Source: Rhodobacteraceae bacterium Alg231-30
Lineage (GTDB): Bacteria > Pseudomonadota > Alphaproteobacteria > Rhodobacterales > Rhodobacteraceae
Reading direction: 5' to 3'
Assembly: GCA_900143615.1 (NCBI GenBank)
Contig: FREU01000002.1
Location: forward strand, 662,663-726,662
Length of the DNA: 64,000 nt
Part shown: positions 1 through 8,832 of the stretch, piece after piece
Position numbering within the stretch: the stretch's first letter is position 1
Layout: the number at the start of each line of letters is the position of its first letter
The notes under the pieces: generated by a model
What the model was told of the DNA's origin: nothing
Databases searched by the model: none
The model's input: only the letters and a program-made list of their open reading frames with translations
Made by a program: the position numbers and the translations under genes

Positions 1-1
1 G

Positions 2-628
2 AAGAGCGACAGCGGCGCTCCGTGGCCCGCGCGCGATGAGTTTACTGTGGGATGTACCGCCGAACATGCCGGATATTATCTGACATGGCTGATTGCGACT
101 TTTGGCGCAGTACGGCGTGTGGTTGCGGCCTCGGCAGAGGTGGTCGCCGACAAAGAGGCCAGCGGCACACCCGATTTTTCAACTGCAACGCTATTTTTTG
201 AAAGCGGCATGGTCGCGCGGCTGACATGTTCCATTGTGGCCAGCCATGATCATCGGTTGCGCGTGTTTGGAGACAAAGGCGTTTTGCAAGTCAAACAGGC
301 ATGGGACAATGATGCCGCGGTCACGTTCCATCGCCGCTTTACCCTGCGTCGCCGCCTGATGGAAATGCCATTTGGAAAACGTGTCCGTCTTGGACATGAC
401 ACCCATCCCAAAGTCGAACGCTGGGGGGCGGCCGCGATGAATTTCGCACTTGGTCCGGTTGAGATGCTGGATGCGCTGGAGGAGGGGCGGCCGTGTCGTT
501 TGTCGTCCGATTTTGCATTGCACCTCAACGAGGTCACGCTGGCCATACAAACTGCGGGCGACGCAGGCTGTGCGCAGGATATGACCACCCGTTGTGAGGC
601 CATGGAGCCAATGCCATGGGCGCAGTAG
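2..628 (+). CDS. Gfo/Idh/MocA-family oxidoreductase, C-terminal part (cut by window edge)
   Basis: The frame is open from base 2, so the 5' part including the NAD(P)-binding Rossmann fold lies outside the window. What remains reads like the C-terminal substrate-binding domain of the Gfo/Idh/MocA family: an early CTAEHAGYYL stretch, the LFFESGMVARLTCS beta strands, then HRLRVFGDKGVL. These enzymes oxidise or reduce sugars or cyclitols with NAD(P). The gene overlaps the epimerase downstream by 13 bases, and two glycosyltransferases follow, so a role in making a nucleotide-sugar precursor for a surface polysaccharide is likely. The substrate cannot be told. A GTG at 47 is an in-frame start option but would delete conserved sequence, so I treat the gene as partial. 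Confidence 0.8.
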   Translation, partial: KSDSGAPWPARDEFTVGCTAEHAGYYLTWLIATFGAVRRVVAASAEVVADKEASGTPDFSTATLFFESGMVARLTCSIVASHDHRLRVFGDKGVLQVKQAWDNDAAVTFHRRFTLRRRLMEMPFGKRVRLGHDTHPKVERWGAAAMNFALGPVEMLDALEEGRPCRLSSDFALHLNEVTLAIQTAGDAGCAQDMTTRCEAMEPMPWAQ

Positions 629-1590
629 ATGGCCCGTTGATTGTCACTGGGGCCAGCGGCTTTATCGGGCGATATACGGTTGCGCACGCCCGCGCGGCTG
701 GTCGGCCCGTAAAGGCATTGGTCCGGCGTGCAGAAGCGGTGCCAAAAGAGTGGCGCGCAGATGAAGGGATCGACATTGGCGTTGTTGATCTCGCCGCACA
801 CGCTGACCTTGCATCGCTGTTTAAAGGCGCAGGCACCGTCATTCACACGGCAGGAACATTTGGCGGAGATCATACACGAGACACATTAGACGCCAGCCGC
901 AAAGTCATCGCCGCTGTTGTGGCTGCGGGTGTTCCTCATGTGGTCTTGGCAGGATCAATCGCGGTTTATGATTTTGCAACGTTGGCAGATCATGACGTCG
1001 TGAGCGAGTTTACTGCGGTAAACGGAGAAGGCCGCGACGCCTATGTTGCAGCCAAAGTTGCTCAGGAAGTGTTGTTTGCCCAAGCAGCTGGCGAGCATGG
1101 CTTTAGTCTCTCGATCTTGCGATTTGGGGCCGTTTGGGGGCCGACACGGTTGTTCAACGCCCACATTGGTCCCAGCATTGGGCCAATACTGGCGATGATT
1201 GACAGCGGTGGGCGGGTTCCGATTGCGCATGTTGATCTGGCGGCGGAATGCCTACTGCAAGCTGCGCGTAACCCCATGGGCATCGAAACCCTGAACATTG
1301 TCGATGATGCCTTGCCTGGTCGGGATCGGTTTCTCAAAGCATTTCGCGCGTGTGGCTGGCCCAAGCTGGCGTTACATATTCCGCTGGGCATGATGCGATT
1401 TCTAGCCTCCGTGACACCGAATGGGCCGAAAATGCCCGGGTTGTTACGTTCGGCCACATTAGAAGCACGCCATAAACCACTGCATTACCCAAATGCCGCG
1501 ATGCACAAACGCCTAAAGCCTGTCACAATGCTGCCCTTTGAAGAGGCTATGTCGCAGGCAATTGAGATCGAGCAGGGTCTGACATTGTGA
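616..1590 (+). CDS. NAD-dependent epimerase/dehydratase (extended SDR)
   Basis: A 324-residue extended short-chain dehydrogenase. The N-terminus has the glycine-rich NAD loop TGASGFIGRY (about residues 10-19). The catalytic Tyr-x3-Lys is visible as YVAAK, preceded by the LAGSIAVYD strand. Such enzymes epimerise, dehydrate or reduce nucleotide sugars in the cytoplasm. The ATG overlaps the end of the oxidoreductase gene, and the stop overlaps the GTG of the next glycosyltransferase by four bases, so the four genes are translationally coupled. The sugar substrate is not evident. Confidence 0.85.
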   Translation: MGAVDGPLIVTGASGFIGRYTVAHARAAGRPVKALVRRAEAVPKEWRADEGIDIGVVDLAAHADLASLFKGAGTVIHTAGTFGGDHTRDTLDASRKVIAAVVAAGVPHVVLAGSIAVYDFATLADHDVVSEFTAVNGEGRDAYVAAKVAQEVLFAQAAGEHGFSLSILRFGAVWGPTRLFNAHIGPSIGPILAMIDSGGRVPIAHVDLAAECLLQAARNPMGIETLNIVDDALPGRDRFLKAFRACGWPKLALHIPLGMMRFLASVTPNGPKMPGLLRSATLEARHKPLHYPNAAMHKRLKPVTMLPFEEAMSQAIEIEQGLTL

Positions 1591-2807
1591 GTGACACCGA
1601 CACACATCCCATCGCCTATCTGACAGGTGAATATCCCCGCGCGACGGATACATTTATCCAGCGTGAAGTGGCTGCATTGCGTGACATGGGGCGACAGGTT
1701 GAGACATGTTCAGTGCGCCGCACAGGGGATGAACATCTGGTCGGTGAAGAGCAAAAAGCCGAGGCGGCCAGCACGTTCTACATTTTGGCTGCGGCGCGTC
1801 CTTTTCATTTGGTCGCCTGTATCTTCGCGGCGCTGATCCGTGCACCAGCGCGGTTTTTCCGCACGTTGTGGCTCGCGTTTCGCACCTCTCCGGCTGGGGT
1901 GCGCGGCATGGCGTATCAGTTGTTTTACTTCATCGAGGCCACCATTTTGGCGGCCCATCTGCGCAAAAAAGGCGTGCGCCACCTACACAATCACATCGCC
2001 AAATCCTCTTGTACGGTTGCGATGCTGACCTCAGAACTAACGGGCATTCCCTATAGTTTCACACTGCATGGGCCCGATATCTTTTTTGCGCCAGATCACT
2101 GGCGGTTGGACGAAAAAATAGCGCGGGCCAGTTTTGTGGCCTGCATCAGCCAGTTTTGTCGCGCGCAGGCCATGGCTTTCTCGGACCCGCGTCATTGGGG
2201 CAAGCTACATATCATCCACTGCGGGGTTGATCCCGACCGATATGTGAATTTTGAGTATCCGATGGGGCATAATTTGCTGTTTGTCGGCCGGCTTGCACCG
2301 GTCAAAGGTCTGCCCATTCTGCTGCGCGCCCTAGAGCCTCTCAAAGAGCAGTTTCCAAAGATACATCTGACCGTGATCGGGGATGGGCCAGGACGTGCCG
2401 CTCTGCAGTCCCAAGCTGAGGCAAGCGGATTGAGCGATCATGTCACATTTGCCGGATATAAATCTCAAACAGAGGTGGCCAAAGCTTTGGTGGATACAGA
2501 TTTATTTGTGCTGCCAAGCTTTGCCGAGGGTGTTCCGGTTGTATTGATGGAAGCCATGGCCGCCTCGCGCCCTGTGGTCACAACCCATATTGCCGGTGTG
2601 CCGGAGCTGGTCACGGATGGCGCATCAGGTTTGCTAGTGCCCCCCGGAGACATCGACGCCTTGACCGCAGCAATTGCCAAGATCATCGGCAATCCGTCGC
2701 GGGCCACAGGCATGGGCATTTCCGGCCGTGCCAAGATCGAAGCTGCGTTTGATGTGGTCAAAGAAACCCATCGCCTGGCTGACCTGTTTGACGGTGTCGG
2801 GAGATGA
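1587..2807 (+). CDS. Glycosyltransferase family 4
   Basis: A 406-residue GT-B glycosyltransferase starting at a GTG that overlaps the previous stop. The C-terminal half has the GT4 hallmarks: LLFVGRLAPVKGLPILL (donor domain start), the VIGDGP strand, and the EX7E motif in EGVPVVLMEAMA. The N-terminal acceptor domain carries HNHIAKSS and TLHGPDIFF. Retaining GT4 enzymes move a sugar from a nucleotide donor to a growing lipid-linked or cell-surface glycan on the cytoplasmic side of the inner membrane. Context points to exopolysaccharide or O-antigen assembly. The linkage made cannot be predicted. Confidence 0.88.
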   Translation: MSDTDTHPIAYLTGEYPRATDTFIQREVAALRDMGRQVETCSVRRTGDEHLVGEEQKAEAASTFYILAAARPFHLVACIFAALIRAPARFFRTLWLAFRTSPAGVRGMAYQLFYFIEATILAAHLRKKGVRHLHNHIAKSSCTVAMLTSELTGIPYSFTLHGPDIFFAPDHWRLDEKIARASFVACISQFCRAQAMAFSDPRHWGKLHIIHCGVDPDRYVNFEYPMGHNLLFVGRLAPVKGLPILLRALEPLKEQFPKIHLTVIGDGPGRAALQSQAEASGLSDHVTFAGYKSQTEVAKALVDTDLFVLPSFAEGVPVVLMEAMAASRPVVTTHIAGVPELVTDGASGLLVPPGDIDALTAAIAKIIGNPSRATGMGISGRAKIEAAFDVVKETHRLADLFDGVGR

Positions 2808-3769
2808 CCACAGTCGTCATCATCGGGCGCAATGAAGGCGACCGTTTGGTGGCCGGACTGGACGCTTTGGTGCAACAAGGTGTTGATATCGTCTACGTGG
2901 ACAGCGGCAGCAGCGACGGCTCAGTAGAACGAGCCCGCCAAGTTGGCGCTCTGGTTGTTGAGTTGGATATGTCGGTGCCCTTTACTGCGGCGCGTGCGCG
3001 GCAGGCGGGTGTTGAGGCGCTGCGAGCGAAAGGAAACCTGCCGGATTTCATACAGTTTATTGATGGCGACTGTGCGCTTGTCGCGGGCTGGATTGACGCT
3101 GCAGAAGCAGCCCTGCGCGAAGATCCCGAGCTTGGATTGGTGACCGGATGGCGCGTCGAGCTTTATCCTGAGCGTAGCCTCTACAATGCGATGTGCGAAT
3201 TTGAATGGCACGGGCCAGTGGGAGATATCGTTTTTTGCGGCGGCGATATGATGGTGCGACGTACCGCTTATGAGGCGATTGGGGGATTTGACACTGGCCT
3301 GATTGCCTCAGAAGACCATGATATCTGCATCCGCTTGGCCAAAGCGGGCTGGTCTCTGCGACGCCTGCCGCTTCAGATGACACGCCATGATGCGGATATG
3401 ATGCACTTTTCACAGTGGTGGCGACGCGCGGTGCGTTCGGGTCATGGGTTTGCCCAAATCGGGTGGATGCACCCACCGTATTTCAGACGCGAACAACTGC
3501 GCGCGCTGTTTTACGGGTTGCTTTTGCCGCTACTGATGATCGCGGGCGTTTTTTGTTCAGGATATTTGGTGCTAGGTGTCTTAGCGCTTTTTGGGATGTC
3601 TTATGTGCGCACAACAAAAGGATTGGTCGATGCCGGTCTTACCGGCTGGGAAGCCCGGCGACACGCGCGCCTACTAACACTGTCTAAATTTCCGAATATC
3701 ATAGGCATGGCGATGTATCACTGGCGGCGCCTGATGGGACACAAAATGCATCTTATCGAATACAAATAG
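2804..3769 (+). CDS. Glycosyltransferase family 2, membrane-anchored
   Basis: A 321-residue GT-A fold enzyme. Near the N-terminus are the DSGSSDGS nucleotide-binding motif and the metal-binding DGD (in FIDGDCAL). EDHDICIRLAKAGW is the usual catalytic and acceptor-binding region. A hydrophobic stretch around residues 237-265 (LLLPLLMIAGVFCSG and onward) is a probable membrane hairpin near the C-terminus. The ATG overlaps the GT4 stop (ATGA), the last coupling in this operon. Likely role: addition of a sugar to a membrane-linked glycan; acceptor unknown. Confidence 0.87.
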   Translation: MTTVVIIGRNEGDRLVAGLDALVQQGVDIVYVDSGSSDGSVERARQVGALVVELDMSVPFTAARARQAGVEALRAKGNLPDFIQFIDGDCALVAGWIDAAEAALREDPELGLVTGWRVELYPERSLYNAMCEFEWHGPVGDIVFCGGDMMVRRTAYEAIGGFDTGLIASEDHDICIRLAKAGWSLRRLPLQMTRHDADMMHFSQWWRRAVRSGHGFAQIGWMHPPYFRREQLRALFYGLLLPLLMIAGVFCSGYLVLGVLALFGMSYVRTTKGLVDAGLTGWEARRHARLLTLSKFPNIIGMAMYHWRRLMGHKMHLIEYK

Positions 3770-3853
3770 ATGCACAGAGCAACACCGCCACCCCGTGAAG
3801 ACACCCAATTTGCGCCATTATTTTGTCTGCATTGATCTGCTAAAGTCATCAGA

Positions 3854-4642
3854 GTGAGCAACCCGGGAAATATCATGACCAACCAAGACGCAGTACAAAA
3901 AGACGGCGTACAAGAGGCGCTGGATCGGGTGCCCGCGGTACATGATCCAAGCATTTATTGGGACAGTCTCAACCAAGTGTCCGTTGAGCAAGATACTCTG
4001 TATCGTCACAACATCATCAGCGCCACGCGAGACCATCCCGCGCATTCCGCATTTGACATGCTGCGCACGCGCCTGCTGCAGGCTATGAGCGATCAAGGCT
4101 GGACGCGCGTGGCGATCACCGCCCCGACACGCGGCTGTGGCAGCAGCTTTGTCACCGCCAATCTGGCCTTTGCCGTTTCGCGGCTAGAGGCCGTGCGTTC
4201 CATTGTGCTGGATCTTGATGTGCGCGCACCAAGCTTGCACGAGATACTTGGGGTTGCGGCAAATGACACGATGTCCAACTATCTTCAGGGGGGGGTCGCC
4301 CCCGAGGATTATTTACAGCGCGTCGGGTCTAATTTGGCTTTTGGTCTAAATTCAGAGCCCGGAGCGGATTCATCAGAGACGTTTCAAAACACAATGTCAT
4401 CCGATGTTTTGGATGAATTACAGGATCTGTTTGAACCTGACCTTATCCTTTTTGACATGCCACCAGCGTTGGAATTTGACGACGTTTTAGCCTTTCTTCC
4501 AAACATAGACGCGGTGCTTGTGGTTGCAGGCGGTGGGGTTTCAACAGCGGAAGAAGTGGTCAAAGTTGAGCAGATCCTAAGTGAAGTGAAACCTGTGATG
4601 GGCGTCATGCTCAACAATGCGTCCGGGCGCGCCACTCTCTAG
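3854..4642 (+). CDS. BY-kinase-like (CpsD/CapB-type) P-loop protein with degenerate Walker A
   Basis: About 262 residues, built like the cytoplasmic domain of bacterial tyrosine kinases that control polysaccharide export: the lead-in AFDMLRTRLLQA, a Walker A region, Walker A' (VLDLDVRAP) and Walker B (LILFDMPP). The Walker A reads PTRGCGSSF, so the invariant GK[S/T] lysine is Ser97 and ATP binding by the usual mode is doubtful. There is no tyrosine-rich C-terminal tail; the protein ends NNASGRATL. A GTG at 3854 and an ATG at 3875 are both possible starts. It follows the glycosyltransferase operon by 84 bases and could be a non-catalytic partner of the chain-length machinery. That role is inference. 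Confidence 0.75.
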   Translation: MSNPGNIMTNQDAVQKDGVQEALDRVPAVHDPSIYWDSLNQVSVEQDTLYRHNIISATRDHPAHSAFDMLRTRLLQAMSDQGWTRVAITAPTRGCGSSFVTANLAFAVSRLEAVRSIVLDLDVRAPSLHEILGVAANDTMSNYLQGGVAPEDYLQRVGSNLAFGLNSEPGADSSETFQNTMSSDVLDELQDLFEPDLILFDMPPALEFDDVLAFLPNIDAVLVVAGGGVSTAEEVVKVEQILSEVKPVMGVMLNNASGRATL

Positions 4643-4822
4643 CTATTAGAGACAATCGAAAGACCGAATTTCAGCATCCACAGGGCGCCCCAAGCTGTGC
4701 GAGATGCTTTCTAACCGGATTTGTCATCAAGAAATCCTTTGTGTTCCGCAGATGAGGTGCCAAACTCTCTACATTCGACAAAGCCGGAATTGTTCGGTGT
4801 TTTTTGGAGGAGAGTATTAGTA

Positions 4823-5527
4823 ATGATTGCCACGAATTTCACAAAAGCCGCTATCACAAGCTTGATTTTAAGCGCGGGCACAATGGCTTGGGCCGAAGAC
4901 AAATCAGGCACCAATGCAGCCCAAGGTGCTGAGGGCGGACAAGGTCCGGTTGCCCAACTCGCGATGGCGCAGAACCTTTATCAATATGGCATGGCGCAGA
5001 AAAATGCTCTGGCGGTTTTGACCGCGGCGCAGATCACCATGTCCATTGATGTGACCGATGTTGAGCGCGACGTGGAAAATAAGCCAACCGAGGGGGCCGG
5101 AGAGGTCGCTGATGGTGGTGAAGGGGCCGAAGCGCCGGTAGATGCCGCTGTTATGCTTGCATCGGCGCGCTCGCTTGCCGCAGATGACGAGACTATTATT
5201 GGCCTGATCGAAGATGCCGAGGCAGAAGGCGCACGCGGTCGCATTGGTGGACCCTCGCGCACGCTAAGCCGGTTGCATGCCGGGCGCACAGATGTCTTCC
5301 GCGTACCGTTTTATGGCAACAGCTTGGCCGAACTGGCCATCATCGGTGACGGTGATGCAGACCTCGATCTCTTGGTGACGGATGAAAATGGCAATGTGAT
5401 TTGCCAAGACGTGAGCTATTCCGATCAGCTCTATTGCTCATGGACGCCGCGTTGGGATGGTAACTTCCTTGTGGGAGTCGTCAATCAGGGCCGAGTGCGC
5501 AACAGCTATTACATTCTGACCAACTAA
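4823..5527 (+). CDS. Secreted PPC-like protein, paralogue of the 13828-14427 product
   Basis: A 234-residue exported protein. I chose the ATG at 4823 because GGAGGAGAG lies upstream and it yields a clean Sec signal (MIATNFTKAA to AWA|ED). The mature part has a helical segment (QLAMAQNLYQ; an acidic Gly/Glu-rich linker; LIEDAEAEGARG) and a C-terminal beta-sandwich that resembles the bacterial pre-peptidase C-terminal (PPC) fold: DADLDLLVTDENGNVIC, YCSWTPRWDG, YYILTN. Two cysteines in the sandwich could form a disulfide. The whole architecture is repeated in the protein at 13828-14427, which sits in front of a caspase-like gene. This copy converges on the protease operon. Function unknown; a binding or inhibitor role for the proteases is inference. 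Confidence 0.8.
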   Translation: MIATNFTKAAITSLILSAGTMAWAEDKSGTNAAQGAEGGQGPVAQLAMAQNLYQYGMAQKNALAVLTAAQITMSIDVTDVERDVENKPTEGAGEVADGGEGAEAPVDAAVMLASARSLAADDETIIGLIEDAEAEGARGRIGGPSRTLSRLHAGRTDVFRVPFYGNSLAELAIIGDGDADLDLLVTDENGNVICQDVSYSDQLYCSWTPRWDGNFLVGVVNQGRVRNSYYILTN

Positions 5528-5544
5528 TCCCGCCGCTACCCTGT

Positions 5545-5574
5545 AAAAAGCGCCCAAAGATTTGGGCGCTTTTT
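5545..5574. terminator. Bidirectional Rho-independent terminator
   Basis: A near-perfect inverted repeat (AAAAAGCGCCCAAA, then a short loop, then TTTGGGCGCTTTT) lies between the convergent ends of the secreted PPC-like gene and the trypsin-like gene. It has an A-run on one side and a T-run on the other, so it can end transcripts from both strands. Confidence 0.88.
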
Positions 5575-5592
5575 CATGTCTTGACGCTAAAT

Positions 5593-6651
5593 TCAATTGT
5601 TGCGTGAAATCGTATCGTTGAGCCAATCGACATAGTTTGCGGTGCGTGTATAGGCCGAGAAGATCGCGTCTTCGGCACAGGTTTTGCCGTTGCTGGCGGA
5701 CAATCCCCAGCTGACCACACCTGCTTGGATGAACGAGCCGTCGTTCAATGGCACCACCAGGGGCCCGCCGCTGTCGCCTTGGCAGGAGGTTTTGCCGCCT
5801 TCAAAAGTGCCTGAGCAGATCATGTTCTGGGTCATGGGCTCTGGGACAAATTGGACAAAATCGGACCACGCTTGCTCGGCCGTCGCGGTGTCCATACCAA
5901 ACACTTCGGCGGCATAGCCGAACCCTTTGACCGCCTCTTGAGCGCGCGCTTCGAGCAGCAGGCCGTTGCACATATCGCGTTCCATCATCTCGATCTGAAC
6001 TTCGCGCAGCTTGTCGGGGTTTTGCGCCCCTTCGATCAATCCCCATCCGGTGACATAGGTGGTCACCCCAGGTTGCTCGAGGTAGTCGCCAAACTCGGCA
6101 TCTGGTATCGAAATTGTTTCATAAGGCGCCTGCGGTGCACGCGCCAATTTGATCAAGGCGATGTCGTGATCAAACTCGTCGCCACGATAAGATGGATGGC
6201 GATAAACAGCCTCGACGGGAACAACGTCGCCATTGCCATCCGCCAAGTGATTGGTGCCTACAACAATGTTGAACCGCTGTGGATCAATGTCGAAATACGT
6301 GCCGTCCTCATCCGCCATATGCACACAATGCGCCGCCGTCAAAACCCATTGATCCAACACCATGGAGCCGCCGCAAAACTGAATGTCAGGTTGCAGAGGG
6401 TAGCCGCCCACCACCAAGGCGACTTGCCAAGGCCACTCGCCTTCATCGGCCAACTGTCCGCCGATTACTTTTGATCCGCTGTCCTGAGCAGCAACTTCTT
6501 TGGCACGCTCAGCCTTTTTTTGGCTGTCTGCAAAGCTAAACGGGGACGCAAAAACCGGGTCTGCGGCGCCAACATCAAAACTTTGGGCTGTGGCGACCGA
6601 TCCGGCAAGAGCGGTTATTCCAAGTATCTGACAAAAAATAGATTTTCGCAT
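5593..6651 (-). CDS. Secreted chymotrypsin-fold (S1) serine protease zymogen
   Basis: A 352-residue S1 protease: signal peptide (about 1-22), a propeptide of roughly 38 residues, then KVIGGQ, the classical zymogen junction with Lys61 before VIGG. The catalytic triad is H108 (LTAAHC), D163 (DHDIAL) and S294 (GDSGGP), and D293, which pairs with the new N-terminus after activation, is present. The residue at trypsin position 189, six before the serine, is Thr288 rather than Asp, so trypsin-like Arg/Lys preference is unlikely. It is the last gene of the minus-strand operon, 12 bases after the caspase gene. Cysteines are plentiful, as expected for a disulfide-bonded extracytoplasmic enzyme. Activation would need a protease that cuts after lysine. 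Confidence 0.92.
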   Translation of the reverse strand: MRKSIFCQILGITALAGSVATAQSFDVGAADPVFASPFSFADSQKKAERAKEVAAQDSGSKVIGGQLADEGEWPWQVALVVGGYPLQPDIQFCGGSMVLDQWVLTAAHCVHMADEDGTYFDIDPQRFNIVVGTNHLADGNGDVVPVEAVYRHPSYRGDEFDHDIALIKLARAPQAPYETISIPDAEFGDYLEQPGVTTYVTGWGLIEGAQNPDKLREVQIEMMERDMCNGLLLEARAQEAVKGFGYAAEVFGMDTATAEQAWSDFVQFVPEPMTQNMICSGTFEGGKTSCQGDSGGPLVVPLNDGSFIQAGVVSWGLSASNGKTCAEDAIFSAYTRTANYVDWLNDTISRNN

Positions 6652-6663
6652 AATCGTAAACTC

Positions 6664-8748
6664 CTATTCACTCGTATCAAATTGTTGGGGATGAACTTCA
6701 AAGGTAAATCTGTTGACTTTCAAAGGGGCCAGCGCGCCGCTAAGAGACAAAGCACGTGACGCGCTGTCGGGTTCAAGTGAGACCCCCAAGAACTGTTCAA
6801 GCGGTGTCGCATCAGCCGCGCGGGTTTGTCCGGTCTCGGCCAAGGACGTCAGCACAACCCGCGGCGCGGTGCTGTCCACTGGAACGGACAGAACAATCAG
6901 CTCTTCGTGCCCGACAGCAAAAGGCATCTCCGGCCCCGCCGGATTGACGATTTGCATCCCGATCTTTTTCTTGCCGCCCGGCGCGATGCGGTTGGACAGG
7001 TTTGCGCTGGGCCAGATCGGTTGGATTTCAAAATGCCGATCCACATAAAGCAGCGTCACATCCTGCGCGCTATTGGACAGGTTTGAGAGATGCACCCAGA
7101 CCTGATCGCAGTGGTTAAGTAGCGCACCATCGCCGATTTTCTCCGATGTCGCGGGCTTCACGCATGCGTCGTCCTTTGCGGCAGACGGGCGGCGCTCCAG
7201 CTTGACGGTCATGCCTGTGCCCGCAAGGGCAAAGCCGCCGCGCCCAGCACTGTTGAGCGCCGAAGAGAGGCGATATACGCGCGCCAAACGGGACAACCAT
7301 TGCGCCAAATCTTCGCCAAGGTCGCCATCAGAGGTCGGGGCAAAGCGTGGCGACGTTCCAAGACCTGCGGCATCGACAATGCCATCCGGTCCCGCCAGAA
7401 CGAGGCGGCCATCCATCAAAATGAGGCTGGCATCAAAGGCATCGTCGCTCAGAGCCACTGCGTCGAGCAAATCATCCTCATGAAGTTGGTCCAGCGCCTC
7501 GGTCAGGGGGCGGTAATCATAACCGTCAAAATCATTCGGAGCACGCGGACGGCTCAGCGTCATCACCGCAGGCGGGCCAGGTGACAATAGCTCTGCATAT
7601 CCGGCAACGGGGACTGTCGCGCCTTCCAGCCCAATGAGGCGTGATTGCGTGGGCTGCACCTTTGAAACTTCCGCACGACCAATTTCGATACCATCAATGG
7701 CATCATCGTAAAGCGCGTAAACCGCTCCGGGCAGCACATCTGAGAGCGCACCGAGTTGCAGCTGGCCATCACGGATCACAATCCGTTGGACTCCGGTGCT
7801 GGCAACTCCGAGAACGGCGGCATCCAACAGGCTGCCCTCGCCGTCCGGCGTTTGGGTGGCTGTGGCTGAGGCCTTGCGCATTCCGTCACGTGTAGCCTGA
7901 AGCCATTGGCCATAGCTCATCTCACCGGATTGCTGCAAGACATTCACAAGATTTCGTGTGAAGTCGCCATACCAATTCGCGGGGTCTTCGGCATCATCCA
8001 GAGGATACTCAAAACTGCGCTGATCGGATTGGGACGAATAGAGGAAAACAAATTCGCCGTTTAGGGGAGAGGCCGTCACGTCTGGCGCGACCTCATCGAC
8101 ATCTCCTATACTTGGCACGCCCAGAGCCTCGGGGGCAATATAACGTGCTTGGGCCGTGGTCTCACCCAACGCGCGGAACCCTGTTCCTGAATGGCAGGCG
8201 TCGATGATCGCGACCAGCTTCACCTCCCGATCCAAGACCGATTTAGCCCACATCCGCAGTTCGTCATCCAAAATGGCGTTCTCAACTGCCCCAAGGGCGG
8301 CGGTCCAATTGCGCGCATCTGCGGGCAGGAAAATCTGGTCATGCCCCCCCTGCTCATCTCCCGAAGTGTCGGGCATTTGCGAACCGTGACCAGAAAAATA
8401 GAACAGTATCGTGTCACCAGGGGCACTGGCTTCACGCAAATCTGACATCGCTGCGAGAATGGCCGCGCGCGTGGGTTTACCTTGGCGCGCTTGTGGCAAA
8501 TCCTTGATGCCTTCAGAAAGCACCACCATGTTTTGCGCGGAAATTCCCCGCGCAGCCAAGCCCTGTGCCATCAAAGCGACGTCATTGAGAGGGCCACGTA
8601 GATCGGCATCAAGGTGGTAATAGTCGCTGACTCCAATCAAAAGCGCGCGGGTTTCGCCTTCTTCCTGAGTCTCAGACACCGAGGCAGAACCAATGAGGCA
8701 CAGACAGCAAACACATGCTGCCAACTTACGCCAAACGAACTCATTCAT
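6664..8748 (-). CDS. Exported caspase-like (peptidase C14, metacaspase-type) protein
   Basis: About 694 residues from the ATG at 8748, chosen because it gives a compact Sec signal (MNEFVWRKLA then a Cys/Leu-rich core). An upstream start at 8802 is possible but buries the signal. The caspase p20 fold runs from about residue 33 to 190, with catalytic His121 in FSGHGSQ and Cys185 in IDACHSG. Asp183, two before the cysteine, matches the S1-pocket Asp of metacaspases, which cleave after Arg/Lys. A p10-like region follows (FVFLYSSQSDQRSFE). The C-terminal ~300 residues are beta-rich and end in a DUF4384-like stretch (VTLLYVDRHFEIQPIW). It sits between the patatin and S1 protease genes. It should act in the periplasm or outside. 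Substrate unknown; the neighbouring zymogen is an obvious candidate. Confidence 0.9.
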   Translation of the reverse strand: MNEFVWRKLAACVCCLCLIGSASVSETQEEGETRALLIGVSDYYHLDADLRGPLNDVALMAQGLAARGISAQNMVVLSEGIKDLPQARQGKPTRAAILAAMSDLREASAPGDTILFYFSGHGSQMPDTSGDEQGGHDQIFLPADARNWTAALGAVENAILDDELRMWAKSVLDREVKLVAIIDACHSGTGFRALGETTAQARYIAPEALGVPSIGDVDEVAPDVTASPLNGEFVFLYSSQSDQRSFEYPLDDAEDPANWYGDFTRNLVNVLQQSGEMSYGQWLQATRDGMRKASATATQTPDGEGSLLDAAVLGVASTGVQRIVIRDGQLQLGALSDVLPGAVYALYDDAIDGIEIGRAEVSKVQPTQSRLIGLEGATVPVAGYAELLSPGPPAVMTLSRPRAPNDFDGYDYRPLTEALDQLHEDDLLDAVALSDDAFDASLILMDGRLVLAGPDGIVDAAGLGTSPRFAPTSDGDLGEDLAQWLSRLARVYRLSSALNSAGRGGFALAGTGMTVKLERRPSAAKDDACVKPATSEKIGDGALLNHCDQVWVHLSNLSNSAQDVTLLYVDRHFEIQPIWPSANLSNRIAPGGKKKIGMQIVNPAGPEMPFAVGHEELIVLSVPVDSTAPRVVLTSLAETGQTRAADATPLEQFLGVSLEPDSASRALSLSGALAPLKVNRFTFEVHPQQFDTSE

Positions 8749-8832
8749 GCTGAAACTCAATACCATAATGCCTGAGAATACGTTGGATGAGATTTGGATC
8801 AAGTTTTGCGCCTTATGTGACGGGATTTGTAA

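Noticed and set aside
4823..5527. Gasdermin partner for the CHAT protease
   Set aside because: The small proteins have Sec signals and a PPC-like sandwich, not a gasdermin fold with a membrane-inserting domain; no gasdermin found nearby.
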